A stretch of 21,623 bases of DNA from positions 1 to 21,623 of the forward strand of contig JAJTCI010000006.1 in the NCBI GenBank assembly GCA_021323155.1, written 5' to 3'. The notes under the pieces are model-generated. The model worked only from the letters and a program-made list of their open reading frames with translations. It was not told the DNA's origin and ran no database searches. This document shows, in pieces, positions 1-7,809 of the stretch. Each line of letters starts with the position of its first letter. Positions within the stretch are counted from its first letter, which is position 1. Both the position numbers and the translations under genes were made by a program. The stretch is from Chitinophagaceae bacterium (GTDB taxonomy: Bacteria > Bacteroidota > Bacteroidia > Chitinophagales > Chitinophagaceae).

Positions 1-829
1 ATTCGAGGTTACCCAGTGTGCCTTTAATGCTGTCCCCAAACCAGAAAAGGTCGAAGATCACCGCATCCACGGGGATTTTTTCCTGCTTCATTTTACCAAG
101 GATCTCCTTCACCTGCTTTTCACTCGTATAGCCAAACCGGCTCATCAGGTTGCCGAATGCCCAGCGGGGAGGCAATGGTTGGGTGCCCGTAAGTTGATGG
201 TATGATTGAAGTATCTCCTGGTAATCTTTACCCAGGATCACGTACACATTCAACTCGCCACTGCTGAAGCCTGCTTTGAATACATCATTCTTTTCTTTTC
301 CAATGTCAACAAATCCCTTTGAAGGATTGTCAAAGAACAACCCGTATCCCTTATTGCTGGTGAAAAAAGGTACCGAATAATTCAGGTTGTCCGCGCCTTC
401 GACATAACCGTACCATGGATTGTTGTACAGGTTAAACCGGTACCCTCTCCTGTTCAATGGCAGTGCACGCTCACCGCCACCAAAGATCATCTCGCCTTCC
501 TGTAAAGGCAAATTGAACCCGTTATATTGATGCTCGCTGAAAATTGAATTTATCACTGCCTTGTCTTCAATAAACACCGTATCATTCCTTACATCGGCAT
601 CGAAAGGATAGCCCACCAGGCCGGGAGCCTCAAGGATAACGGCATCGCTGGCATTTTCGCTTTTAGCATAACCTGTGGGCTGGAAAGTTATTTTGTAGAT
701 ATTCTTTGTATAATGGATGATGGTATACTTTCCGTGGGACCCTTCGAACTTGAATGTGCTCCGGTAGCATATCTGGGCACCAGCTTGCAGGGATTGCAAC
801 AAAACAAGCAGCAGGACGATTCTTTTCAT
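1..829 (-). CDS. GH31 family glycoside hydrolase, N-terminal part (runs off window)
   Basis: Secreted or periplasmic glycosidase of family GH31 (alpha-glucosidase/alpha-xylosidase type). About 276 codons are visible; the catalytic residues and C-terminus lie beyond base 1. The protein opens with a signal peptide, MKRIVLLLVLLQSLQAGAQ. An N-terminal beta-sandwich follows, with the GH31 hallmarks FGGGERALPLNRRG and YSVPFFTSNKGYGLFFDNPS. The start of the TIM barrel is at PLPPRWAFGNLMSRFGY and VDAVIFDLFWFGD. A second in-frame ATG lies two codons upstream (835), so the start could be 829 or 835; 829 gives the more typical lysine-arginine signal peptide. The upstream minus-strand gene ends in a terminator at 862-888, so this gene probably has its own promoter. 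Family assignment is firm; the substrate (glucose, xylose or galactose linked) cannot be told from this part. Confidence 0.88.
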   Translation of the reverse strand, partial: MKRIVLLLVLLQSLQAGAQICYRSTFKFEGSHGKYTIIHYTKNIYKITFQPTGYAKSENASDAVILEAPGLVGYPFDADVRNDTVFIEDKAVINSIFSEHQYNGFNLPLQEGEMIFGGGERALPLNRRGYRFNLYNNPWYGYVEGADNLNYSVPFFTSNKGYGLFFDNPSKGFVDIGKEKNDVFKAGFSSGELNVYVILGKDYQEILQSYHQLTGTQPLPPRWAFGNLMSRFGYTSEKQVKEILGKMKQEKIPVDAVIFDLFWFGDSIKGTLGNLE

Positions 830-861
830 AAACATGTTATTGCAAACTAAGCAAAAGGCAC

Positions 862-888
862 AAAAAAAGTCCTGCGTTTCTGCAGGAC
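862..888 (-). terminator. Rho-independent terminator of the LolA-like gene
   Basis: On the minus strand a perfect 7-bp stem (GTCCTGC / GCAGGAC) with a 6-nt loop is followed directly by seven T. It begins 24 bases after the stop codon of the gene at 913-1695 and separates it from the GH31 gene. Confidence 0.88.
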
Positions 889-912
889 CTTTAAAAACTA
901 TAAATCAATATG

Positions 913-1695
913 CTATTCAGCTTTATACCATTTCTCATCCACGGTCTCGTTCACTTTAATATCGCTGATTACCGTCTCAATTGTACCCATCGCCAGTTCG
1001 GCGGTGAGTTTCGCAGGGAAACTGATTCCGCTCACCTCTTTATAATCGCTATAATTGAATGTTACTTCCAGTTTGTCGGCACGACCACCACCCATACCTG
1101 AAAGATCGAATCCCAAAGCGGCGCCCACTGCCGCACCCTTCAGCATCATCGAATTCACCAGACCGTTTTTTTTATCGAAGAAATAAGTCCTTTCATCTTT
1201 GTCTTTCTTCAGCTTCACCTTATAGGAAGCCTTCCCGTTTCCTTTTCCTTCACCAAGGTATTCAGCAGTATATCCTTTTGCTATATAGTTCACCAACTCC
1301 GGGAAGAATCCCTCCGCCGACATCTGGGGTTTCAGCAATGCGCGCTCCTCTTCTTTCATTTTCTGAAGCTTGGCCTCGCCACTAAATGCGTTAGCGGGTA
1401 ACATCACCCATCCGGAGGTGTCGGTAACCACCGAAAAGCCGGTTCCGAATAATTCGGAAGTGGAGCTCATGCGGAACAGTTTATCTTTTACGCGTATGAA
1501 ATTCACCGGCACATCTATGGCGCCAAGCATGGTATTCAGGCTCACCTTTTGCACGAGCTGTAACGAAGTAACACCTTCCAGCTTCTCCTTTCCACCCGCC
1601 GCGATGATATACTTATTGATGATGTCTTCAGCGGTCTGCGCGCCTGCTGAAAGCGAGACGACCGTCACAAGCGCAAGTAGGTAGAGCTTATTCAT
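913..1695 (-). CDS. Exported LolA-like protein (outer-membrane lipoprotein-sorting protein-like fold)
   Basis: Predicted 260-residue exported protein. The first 20 residues (MNKLYLLALVTVVSLSAGAQ) are a clear signal peptide. Then come the phrase AEDIINKYIIAAGGKEKLEGV and alternating hydrophobic strands ending SDIKVNETVDEKWYKAE. This pattern fits the half-barrel LolA/LolB-like proteins common in Bacteroidota, often annotated as outer membrane lipoprotein-sorting protein. That fold is inferred from pattern, not from a catalytic motif. The frame stays open nine codons further up, to 1722. I chose 1695 because the longer version would bury the signal peptide and overlap the candidate promoter at 1720-1727. 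It is divergent from ade across about 90 bases and closed by a terminator at 862-888. Its ligand is unknown. Confidence 0.72.
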   Translation of the reverse strand: MNKLYLLALVTVVSLSAGAQTAEDIINKYIIAAGGKEKLEGVTSLQLVQKVSLNTMLGAIDVPVNFIRVKDKLFRMSSTSELFGTGFSVVTDTSGWVMLPANAFSGEAKLQKMKEEERALLKPQMSAEGFFPELVNYIAKGYTAEYLGEGKGNGKASYKVKLKKDKDERTYFFDKKNGLVNSMMLKGAAVGAALGFDLSGMGGGRADKLEVTFNYSDYKEVSGISFPAKLTAELAMGTIETVISDIKVNETVDEKWYKAE

Positions 1696-1719
1696 AATTG
1701 GTGGATTGGGAAATTTGCT

Positions 1720-1727
1720 CAAATTTA
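1720..1727 (-). promoter_or_regulatory. Candidate Bacteroidota -7 element for the LolA-like gene
   Basis: The minus strand reads TAAATTTG, an exact match to TAnnTTTG, 25 bases before the chosen ATG. No convincing -33 TTTG is present, so this is a candidate only. Confidence 0.45.
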
Positions 1728-1744
1728 GCTGAGTATTGTGGAAG

Positions 1745-1766
1745 GCCCGGACCCGGGCGCGTTTTT
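1745..1766 (+). other. GC-rich hairpin with T run ahead of ade
   Basis: GCCCG (1745-1749) pairs with CGGGC (1754-1758) around a 4-base loop, and a run of five T follows at 1762-1766. It sits 22 bases before the ade ATG. It could be a leader hairpin or weak attenuator of ade, or chance. I see no riboswitch fold around it. Confidence 0.3.
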
Positions 1767-1788
1767 GTGATCAATTTAATACCTGGAT

Positions 1789-3438
1789 ATGGCAACAGCT
1801 TTTACGGTGACCGGCAACCTTGTGGATGTCTGGAAGAAGAAGATCTACCCCGCGGCGGTAACAGTTTCCGGCGGGCGGATACAGTCCATTCGCGATATAC
1901 ACGAAAACGTGATCCAGCCCTTGCCCTATATATTGCCCGGTTTTATAGATAGCCACGTGCACATTGAGAGCAGCATGCTCATCCCGAGCGAGTTTGCACG
2001 ATTGGCGGTAGTGCACGGCACGGTAGGTACGGTGAGCGATCCGCACGAGATCGCCAATGTCTGCGGCATGGCCGGCGTTGAATTCATGATCGATAACGGT
2101 AAGAAAGTACCCTTTAAATTCAACTTCGGTGCTCCCAGTTGCGTGCCCGCCACCACTTTCGAAACTGCAGGTGCCTCGTTGGACAGCGCCCAGGTGCAAC
2201 AACTCCTGGAACGAAAAGAAATCAAATACCTGAGCGAGATGATGAATTTTCCCGGTGTATTGTTTAACGACGGGGAAGTGATGAAAAAGATCGCTGCAGC
2301 AAAAGCACTAGATAAACCTGTTGACGGCCATGCGCCTGGCTTAAGAGGTGAACAGGCACAACGATACATCGATGCCGGCATCAGTACCGACCATGAATGT
2401 TTTACCAGCGAAGAGGCACTGGATAAGCTCGGTCATGGGATGAAGATCCTCATCCGCGAAGGCAGCGCAGCGAAAAACTTCGAGGCCCTCGTCGCCCTGC
2501 TGAACGACTACCCGGAAATGATCATGTTCTGCAGTGACGACAAGCATCCAGACAGCCTCGCGGAAAGCCACATCAACAAACTCTGCGAACGCGCCGTAGC
2601 GAAAGGCCTCGACGTATTCAAGGTGCTGCAGGCCGCCTGTGTCAACCCTGTGGTTCATTATGAACTCAACGTGGGGTTATTGAGGGAAGGCGATGCGGCG
2701 GACTTTATTCTTGCCGAAGACCTGAAACAATTTAAGATCACGCATACCTATATCGATGGTGAACTGGTGGCTGAAAAAGGAAGATCATTCATAAAGCGCG
2801 TGACGGAGAAACCGATCAACCAGTTCACCTGCAGGGAAATAACAACTGGCGAGCTGAAGATCAGCCCGGCGGAATACCCTTCTGAAAATGGCCTGGTCCC
2901 GGTAATCGAAGCACTTGATGGCCAGCTCATCACCAACAAACTAATGCTGCAGCCTAAGATCGTCAATAACCAAATTGTCAGCGATGTCGACACCGACATA
3001 CTTAAAATGGTGGTGGTAAATCGTTACAAACAGGCACCCATAGCAAAATGCCTTATCAAAAACTTCGGGGTAAAAAAAGGAGCCCTGGCTTCTTCCGTTG
3101 CGCATGACAGCCACAATATCGTGGCAGTGGGTGTGGATGATGAAAGCCTCGCGAGGGCCATCAACCTCGTGATACGGGAGCAAGGTGGGGTAAGTGCTGC
3201 TGCTGCAGAAAAGGAAATGGTACTTGGTCTGCCTGTCGCAGGCCTGATGAGCGCGGACGATGGATATAAAGTGGCGGATGCGTATACCGCGATCGATAAA
3301 ATGACAAAGGAAGAACTGGGTTCAACGCTGGCCGCCCCGTTTATGACGCTGAGCTTTATGGCGCTGCTGGTGATTCCGCACCTGAAGTTGAGTGACCTTG
3401 GCTTATTTGACGGGGATAAATTCGAGTTTGCCCGGTAA
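1789..3438 (+). CDS. ade: Adenine deaminase
   Basis: Cytosolic metal-dependent amidohydrolase that converts adenine to hypoxanthine and ammonia in purine salvage (EC 3.5.4.2). The 549 residues match the usual length of about 550-600. Visible motifs are PGFIDSHVHIES (metal-binding His56 and His58), GTVGTVSDPHEIANV, DGHAPGL, STDHECFTSEEAL, FCSDDKHPD and a C-terminal domain ending near LVIPHLKLSDLGL. These are characteristic of the Ade branch of the amidohydrolases rather than of adenosine deaminase. The start follows a 90-base divergent gap with the LolA-like gene. The gene ends 21 bases from the convergent lipoprotein gene with no clear terminator. Another base-salvage gene, upp, lies about 3.6 kb away but is not in the same transcript. 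Confidence 0.95.
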   Translation: MATAFTVTGNLVDVWKKKIYPAAVTVSGGRIQSIRDIHENVIQPLPYILPGFIDSHVHIESSMLIPSEFARLAVVHGTVGTVSDPHEIANVCGMAGVEFMIDNGKKVPFKFNFGAPSCVPATTFETAGASLDSAQVQQLLERKEIKYLSEMMNFPGVLFNDGEVMKKIAAAKALDKPVDGHAPGLRGEQAQRYIDAGISTDHECFTSEEALDKLGHGMKILIREGSAAKNFEALVALLNDYPEMIMFCSDDKHPDSLAESHINKLCERAVAKGLDVFKVLQAACVNPVVHYELNVGLLREGDAADFILAEDLKQFKITHTYIDGELVAEKGRSFIKRVTEKPINQFTCREITTGELKISPAEYPSENGLVPVIEALDGQLITNKLMLQPKIVNNQIVSDVDTDILKMVVVNRYKQAPIAKCLIKNFGVKKGALASSVAHDSHNIVAVGVDDESLARAINLVIREQGGVSAAAAEKEMVLGLPVAGLMSADDGYKVADAYTAIDKMTKEELGSTLAAPFMTLSFMALLVIPHLKLSDLGLFDGDKFEFAR

Positions 3439-3459
3439 CGAAAGAAAAAAAGCAACCAT

Positions 3460-3870
3460 TTAATCCGCAACTTTCGCTGAAACGATCACCACCTTCACCT
3501 CATCTGTTCCTTTGGGCGCGAAATTTTTAGTTTTGAAACTGGCACTGTGATTGGGCGCAACCACCTCGTAGACGGTTTCTTTTACTTCTTCCAGCAACAC
3601 ACCGGTCTTACTGTAAAACCCGATCTTCACCTCTATGTCCTTATAGGACGCCACGGACGCCTTATTGGTAACCGTCCCCTTAACCACTTTCTGCCCGATC
3701 AGGTTCTTTTTGTCCGTACTTGAAACCGATAAAAACTGTACAGGGTTCTTCTTCTCCTGCTCTCCTACACTCTCCTTGGCTGCTTCGTATTTCTCTGAAT
3801 CGATCTTTGGCTCGGAAGAGCCACAGGAAATGAAAAACATGCTCAGGACGATAAGAACGATACGCATCAT
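3460..3870 (-). CDS. Small outer-membrane-type lipoprotein, FxLyD-like domain
   Basis: Predicted 136-residue lipoprotein. The N-terminus MMRIVLIVLSMFFISC is a signal peptide ending in a lipobox with the modified cysteine at residue 16, followed by GSSEPKIDSE. After a charged linker, residues of about 65-133 form a beta-rich domain (VVKGTVTNKASVASYKDIEVKIGFYS, then an APNHSASFKTKNF turn). This resembles FxLyD-type small beta-sandwich domains found on many lipoproteins. Two adjacent ATG codons (3870 and 3867) could both start it; 3870 gives the longer form. It lies downstream of the DUF4139 gene but a strong terminator intervenes, so it is probably transcribed alone. Function is unknown. Confidence 0.75.
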   Translation of the reverse strand: MMRIVLIVLSMFFISCGSSEPKIDSEKYEAAKESVGEQEKKNPVQFLSVSSTDKKNLIGQKVVKGTVTNKASVASYKDIEVKIGFYSKTGVLLEEVKETVYEVVAPNHSASFKTKNFAPKGTDEVKVVIVSAKVAD

Positions 3871-3932
3871 GGCAGTTGATTTTGGTACTAAGAAACAAAA
3901 TCCCCTTCATATCTTTTGTTAACATATAAAAC

Positions 3933-3961
3933 AAAAAGGACCAGCCTGGAAAGGCCGGTCC
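3933..3961 (-). terminator. Terminator of the DUF4139 gene
   Basis: On the minus strand two 10-base arms (3952-3961 and 3938-3947) pair with one mismatch around a 4-base loop, followed by TTTTT and a further T-rich stretch. It starts 21 bases after the stop codon. Confidence 0.88.
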
Positions 3962-3982
3962 GTTCACCTTATTGCTCACCAT

Positions 3983-5635
3983 TTACCGCAGATTTGAAAA
4001 CTTTTGATCTTTTGGATATGTTACGGAGTAACTGAACCTGAATTTCCTGCTCTCACCCGGCTTCAGCTGCACCTTCCAGTTAACGGTTCCCAACTCATGG
4101 TTCACGTCCGAACCGCCATCGTCTTCCAGTTTCACCGCTACTTCTTTCATATTACTGATCGGGAACTGGTCTTTCAGCAGCATCGACACATCTTTGTTCT
4201 TGTTGTTCTTCACTGTTATCTCGTAAGTGAAGGTTTCTGTCTTCGTATCTCCTTTCACCTTTGTCTTACTGAATTCTTTTACCAGGGTCCTTTTCACGGC
4301 CATCCTCTTATCCCTGCCAAGTGAAAGGTTCAAAGTATCCATCGTTGTATTAGGGTCGATGAACGATTTGCCGAGGTATACATTATCCATTATGATGTTC
4401 GCATCGCCCGGCAGCAGGTCAAGACTTTCCCAATCGCTGATCTCCGCCAGCAGGAACGCGTCTTTATCCAGTTTAGGAATAGAATAGTGTTTATACGTGG
4501 CCTTGATCGATTCTTCCTTGATGGCTACGCTGTAGGCTTTGCCATCGCTGGGGATATCATAGGGAAGGTCAATTTCAAAACTCGTGTTCAACTGGCTTTC
4601 GTTCAGCGTCAGGTAATCGCTCACATCAGCTTTGTCCTCGTCAACTTCCTCAGCCGCGCCCGTGTTGGTCGCATTCACATCGAATTTATTCATGGCCTGC
4701 GCCCGGTTGTAATTCGCCGCGGCCGCACGGTTCTTCATTTCACTATAGATATGAGGGTTGAACATCTGCACCACCAGCGGGTTCAACGTAGGGTAGGTAT
4801 TGCCCTGGTTGGGGTTGCTGGTACTGAGCGTAAGTTTAACCTGCTTCCAGTCGAGACCGGTCGTCTGGTTGACCGATGCTTTATAAGCCAGCTTGAACGA
4901 ATTATCGATCGACTTCACGCGCATATCATAAGTAGGTATCCAACCGGCGCGCTGGGTGAAATACGATATACCGATCTCGGTATTGATCACCTGCTGCGCC
5001 ATCAGTTGCAGGATCATTTCTCCCACCACTTTCGAAGCATTCCCTCCATTTTCCTGGCGCACCTGGTAAAGACGCGTGTTCAGTTCATTGATCTGCTCGG
5101 TGAATTCTTCTTTTTTGAGCTGGATGGCGTACAACGTATTACGGTACGCCTGGACCTTGGTGGTATAAAAATCCAGCAGCTTGATCATCTCCAGCGTCGT
5201 GAGATTTTTATTGGGGGCGGAGGAATAAGTTTCAATCAGCCGCGAAGTTTTATCCAGCAGGTCGGAGGTGATCGCGCCTTCATTGGTAGCCGCAGCAAGC
5301 AGTTTCCGCATCAGCTTCATGCTGTCCTCGATCCGCTTGATCGCGGGGTTAGCCTGCGTTGACACGATGGTTCTTGTATTAAAACGGTAAGAAAGCAGCA
5401 CCACGTTTTCCGGTACCGATATTTGTATCGTATTCTGATCTATATAGTTGCTGATGTTTTCGATCACCACTTCCTGGGATCCGTTCTGAAGAGTGGCCTT
5501 GGCGGTGTGATCCAGTTCTGCGCCATACCCGTAATATACGTTGGCGTTGGTAAGTTGCGATTTGACAATGATCTCTCTTTCAGCAAATGCAGCGGTTGTT
5601 ATGGTTAGAAACAGCGCTACGATCAATCCTTTCAT
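3983..5635 (-). CDS. Exported DUF4139 domain protein (mucoidy-inhibitor MuiA-like)
   Basis: Predicted 550-residue exported protein. The signal peptide is MKGLIVALFLTITTAAFA. An N-terminal beta domain begins REIIVKSQLTNANVYYGYGAEL (DUF4140-like). A long helical, probably coiled-coil part occupies roughly residues 100-210. The rest is the beta-rich DUF4139 region, with ISYFTQRAGWIPTYDMRV, LTLSTSNPNQG and the closing LGTVNWKVQLKPGESRKFRFSYSVTYPKD. This layout matches the family annotated as mucoidy inhibitor MuiA or DUF4139 in Bacteroidota; its biochemical role is unknown. The frame is open 18 codons upstream to 5689, but only the start at 5635 exposes the signal peptide. A one-mismatch -7 element (AAGTTTTG, minus strand, 5687-5694) lies 51 bases upstream. 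Confidence 0.83.
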   Translation of the reverse strand: MKGLIVALFLTITTAAFAEREIIVKSQLTNANVYYGYGAELDHTAKATLQNGSQEVVIENISNYIDQNTIQISVPENVVLLSYRFNTRTIVSTQANPAIKRIEDSMKLMRKLLAAATNEGAITSDLLDKTSRLIETYSSAPNKNLTTLEMIKLLDFYTTKVQAYRNTLYAIQLKKEEFTEQINELNTRLYQVRQENGGNASKVVGEMILQLMAQQVINTEIGISYFTQRAGWIPTYDMRVKSIDNSFKLAYKASVNQTTGLDWKQVKLTLSTSNPNQGNTYPTLNPLVVQMFNPHIYSEMKNRAAAANYNRAQAMNKFDVNATNTGAAEEVDEDKADVSDYLTLNESQLNTSFEIDLPYDIPSDGKAYSVAIKEESIKATYKHYSIPKLDKDAFLLAEISDWESLDLLPGDANIIMDNVYLGKSFIDPNTTMDTLNLSLGRDKRMAVKRTLVKEFSKTKVKGDTKTETFTYEITVKNNKNKDVSMLLKDQFPISNMKEVAVKLEDDGGSDVNHELGTVNWKVQLKPGESRKFRFSYSVTYPKDQKFSNLR

Positions 5636-5695
5636 ATTCTGGTTTAGGGAAAGGATGTGCCTCGGAGTGGAATTACATACCGTTAACAAAACTTT

Positions 5696-5917
5696 TTAAA
5701 TCGAGCGTTGCCACCTGGCCGCGGCACTGGTCCCCAAACCTGTTTTCTCCTCTGCTGCCGTCGCCCAGTCCCGACTCTGTCCCGTGTGGTGCATACATGA
5801 CTCATATGGCGGTCCTATATACCGCCTCTTCTCTTTCCCCATTTCATTGCATTTTGATACGGCCTTCGGGCTCCCTGTCGCCCATGCCTGTTAACGGTCA
5901 CCCAACGCTTCAATCCC
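5696..5917 (-). other. Purine-rich gap after anmK: candidate structured RNA, gene remnant or 48-codon ORF
   Basis: This 222-base gap between anmK and the DUF4139 gene shows no recognisable gene. The minus strand is strongly purine-rich (145 of the 220 bases at 5701-5920 are purine), as expected for an expressed strand. A hairpin with arms GGCGGT (5808-5813) and ACCGCC (5821-5826) is present. On the minus strand an ATG at 5842 opens 48 codons to a TAA at 5696. The same frame is open for 15 more codons upstream of that ATG without a start, so it could be the remnant of a longer frame. The peptide is rich in Gly, Ala and Arg and I do not recognise it. No terminator for anmK is seen, so anmK transcripts may run through. 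Confidence 0.35.
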
Positions 5918-6997
5918 CTAAGCTTCCTGGCCCATCCAGACTGCCCCGCCAATACTGTTTCTCCTTGCACCGGTTACCGAAGCAAGGACGGTGTCCTGTT
6001 CCCGCCACCTCAATATTCCCAGGAGCGCCATAACCAGCGCCTCTTTGTAATCGACGATGTCTTTGCCCGGCACGATCACTTCGATATTTAAAGCGGTAAG
6101 TGTTGCCCGGATCCGTTGGATAAGGAAAGTATTGTGGGCGCCGCCGCCGGTGATGAAGATGGAGGATGCGCGGGGCTGTAAATTTGAGATCGCTTCCCCC
6201 AATTGAACCGCGATATGTTCCGCATATGTCCGCATCGCATCTGCAGGGTTTGCTGTCGGCAACATCGGGAATACGTCGTCTGTTCCGAATTCATTGGCAA
6301 GGGATTTTGGATAATCCTTTTTATAATAATCCAGTTCATTCAGTTTCGCTAATACTTCGGGTAACACCTTGCCACTGGCTGCCATTTCACCATTCGCGTC
6401 ATACGTCTTCCCATCGATCGCCGCGATCATGTTGAGTACCCGGTTAGCCGGGCATACATCGAACGCGATGTATTGTTCGTCGTCACGGTAAGAGATATTA
6501 GCGATACCTCCAATATTCAGCAACAGGGGGTGATCTCCAAAAAGGAGTTTTTCTCCCATGGGTACGATCGGCGCGCCCTGTCCGCCCAGCGCTACGTCAA
6601 GCGCACGGAGATCGCTCACAACGTTGATCCCTGTCTCGCCCGCAATGGAAGCGCCGTCACCAAGTTGGGCGGTCATACCTTTACCCGGTGCATGAAATAC
6701 GGTATGACCATGTGACGCGACCAGCTGAACCTGGTGATCCAGCCCACGGGCCTCGATAAATTTATTCACTTGCCGGCCGATGTATTTTCCGAACGACGAA
6801 TGCAGCAACAGGTAGTCGTAAGCCGGTAATGCCCTGGCGTTTTTGAGTTGCGTGGCAATATTCGCTTCAAAAGGGTAGCATTCTGCAGCTTTTAGTTCAT
6901 AGCTCCACTTCCCCGCCTGCTCAGAAAACTCGGCAAAAACGATATCCAATCCATCCATTGAGCTGCCACTCATGATTCCGATCACCCGGTAAAACAT
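5918..6997 (-). CDS. anmK: Anhydro-N-acetylmuramic acid kinase
   Basis: Cytosolic sugar kinase of peptidoglycan recycling. It opens the anhydro ring and phosphorylates 1,6-anhydro-MurNAc to MurNAc-6-phosphate. The protein has 359 residues, close to the family norm. Motifs are the N-terminal ATP loop GIMSGSSMDGLD (7-18), SHGHTVFH (95-102), DLRALDVALGGQGAPIVP (129-146), LLNIGGIANISY (159-170) and ITGGGAHN near the C-terminus. The expected catalytic aspartate is Asp180. The segment after it reads FDVCPAN, where the better-known enzymes have FDTGPGN. I believe this variant occurs in Bacteroidota, but that is from memory. I chose 6997 because the motif follows immediately; the 18 extra upstream codons overlap the upp promoter region and look non-coding. 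Confidence 0.93.
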   Translation of the reverse strand: MFYRVIGIMSGSSMDGLDIVFAEFSEQAGKWSYELKAAECYPFEANIATQLKNARALPAYDYLLLHSSFGKYIGRQVNKFIEARGLDHQVQLVASHGHTVFHAPGKGMTAQLGDGASIAGETGINVVSDLRALDVALGGQGAPIVPMGEKLLFGDHPLLLNIGGIANISYRDDEQYIAFDVCPANRVLNMIAAIDGKTYDANGEMAASGKVLPEVLAKLNELDYYKKDYPKSLANEFGTDDVFPMLPTANPADAMRTYAEHIAVQLGEAISNLQPRASSIFITGGGAHNTFLIQRIRATLTALNIEVIVPGKDIVDYKEALVMALLGILRWREQDTVLASVTGARRNSIGGAVWMGQEA

Positions 6998-7000
6998 AAA

Positions 7001-7032
7001 TTTCCGATTACAGGTTACAGGTTTTAGTTTTG
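7001..7032 (+). promoter_or_regulatory. Candidate promoter of upp
   Basis: TAGTTTTG at 7025-7032 is an exact TAnnTTTG match. A TTTC resembling the -33 TTTG lies at 7001-7004 with a 20-base spacer. The predicted transcript would begin near 7039, about 24 bases before the upp ATG. Confidence 0.55.
7008..7024. repeat. Two-copy CAGGTTA heptamer
   Basis: CAGGTTA (7011-7017) and CAGGTTT (7018-7024) in tandem, preceded by a partial copy. It has the same unit as the 12-copy array at 16772-16855 and lies between the -33 and -7 elements proposed for upp. Confidence 0.7.
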
Positions 7033-7046
7033 ACCAGCCAAAACTA
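7025..7046. repeat. Perfect inverted repeat made of two opposed -7 elements
   Basis: Arms TAGTTTTG (7025-7032) and CAAAACTA (7039-7046) are exact reverse complements with a 6-base spacer. Each arm is itself a TAnnTTTG element, one pointing to upp and one to anmK. Confidence 0.75.
7039..7046 (-). promoter_or_regulatory. Candidate -7 element of anmK
   Basis: The minus strand reads TAGTTTTG, an exact TAnnTTTG match 41 bases before the anmK ATG. A -33 partner is weak (TTTA at 7070-7073, spacer 23). Confidence 0.45.
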
Positions 7047-7062
7047 TTCAATTCCTCCTGAT

Positions 7063-7716
7063 ATGATCGTAAACCTGAGCGAACAACATAGCCTCGTGAG
7101 TAACTGGGTCTCCGAACTAAGGGACGTTAATGTCCAGGCCGACAGGATGCGCTTTCGCCGCAACCTGGAACGCATTGGCGAGGTAGCCGCTTACGAAATC
7201 AGCAGGATCATGCCGTTCACCGAAACAGCCATAGAGACACCACTGGGCACGCACAACAGCAAAGTGTTGATGGAACAGCCTGTCCTGGCTACGATCCTTC
7301 GTGCCGGGCTGCCGCTGCACAACGGGATGCTGAACTATTTCGATAAAGCCGACAATGCATTCGTCTCCGCTTACCGCAAACACCACCGCGATGGATCTTT
7401 CGAGATCAGCATGGAATATATGAGTTGCCCCAACCTTGAAAACCGCGTGGTCATCATCAGCGACCCGATGCTGGCGACAGGGGCTTCACTTGTAAAAACC
7501 ATCCAATCGATCAAAGACGAAGGCCCTCCCTCCGAGATACACGTCGTAGTAGCCATCGCTTGTACCGTGGGTATCGAATACCTCCAAAGGGAAACGGGCG
7601 ATAAGATCCGCATATGGTGTGGTGATATTGACGATGAACTGACCGCGAAAGGGTATATCGTTCCCGGCCTTGGCGACGCGGGCGACCTGGCCTTCGGAAC
7701 CAAAATGCAATCGTAA
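7063..7716 (+). CDS. upp: Uracil phosphoribosyltransferase
   Basis: Cytosolic pyrimidine-salvage enzyme joining uracil and PRPP to give UMP and pyrophosphate. The 217 residues fit the family (about 208-220). The PRPP loop is at VIISDPMLATGAS (130-142). The uracil-binding segment is GYIVPGLGDAGDLAFGT (197-213). ATILRAGLPLHNGM (76-89) carries the conserved RAG(L/V)P(L/M) stretch. A TTG at 7030 would add 11 codons, but it lies inside the -7 promoter element, so the ATG at 7063, which begins the MIVNLSEQ start typical of Bacteroidota enzymes, is preferred. It is divergent from anmK, and no terminator was seen in the 93 bases before porP. Confidence 0.95.
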   Translation: MIVNLSEQHSLVSNWVSELRDVNVQADRMRFRRNLERIGEVAAYEISRIMPFTETAIETPLGTHNSKVLMEQPVLATILRAGLPLHNGMLNYFDKADNAFVSAYRKHHRDGSFEISMEYMSCPNLENRVVIISDPMLATGASLVKTIQSIKDEGPPSEIHVVVAIACTVGIEYLQRETGDKIRIWCGDIDDELTAKGYIVPGLGDAGDLAFGTKMQS

Positions 7717-7809
7717 ACCCTTCCCCTGCAACCATCGCCTTTAAACGTTAAAATATCAGGCAGCGAATTTGCTGCTGGTAATTTCTTTATCTTAGTTTCT
7801 TCCTTCACC

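Noticed and set aside
1745..1766. Riboswitch in front of ade.
   Set aside because: Only a 5-bp hairpin and T run in a leader of less than 90 bases; no purine-aptamer core seen.
3438..3485. Bidirectional terminator between ade and the lipoprotein gene.
   Set aside because: CGAAAG and CTTTCG arms exist but are separated by about 30 bases; the T run on the minus strand lies inside the loop, not after the stem.
4487..5362. Open frame of 291 codons on the plus strand.
   Set aside because: Lies wholly inside the DUF4139 gene on the opposite strand; composition is that of an antisense shadow (many His, Arg, Leu) with no domain.
5587..6033. Plus-strand frame of 148 codons crossing the anmK-DUF4139 gap.
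   Set aside because: Overlaps both flanking genes on the other strand and is rich in Ser and Pro; the purine bias favours the minus strand.
7030..7065. TTG start adding 11 residues to Upp.
   Set aside because: It lies within the exact -7 element; the family normally begins at the MIVNL-type start.
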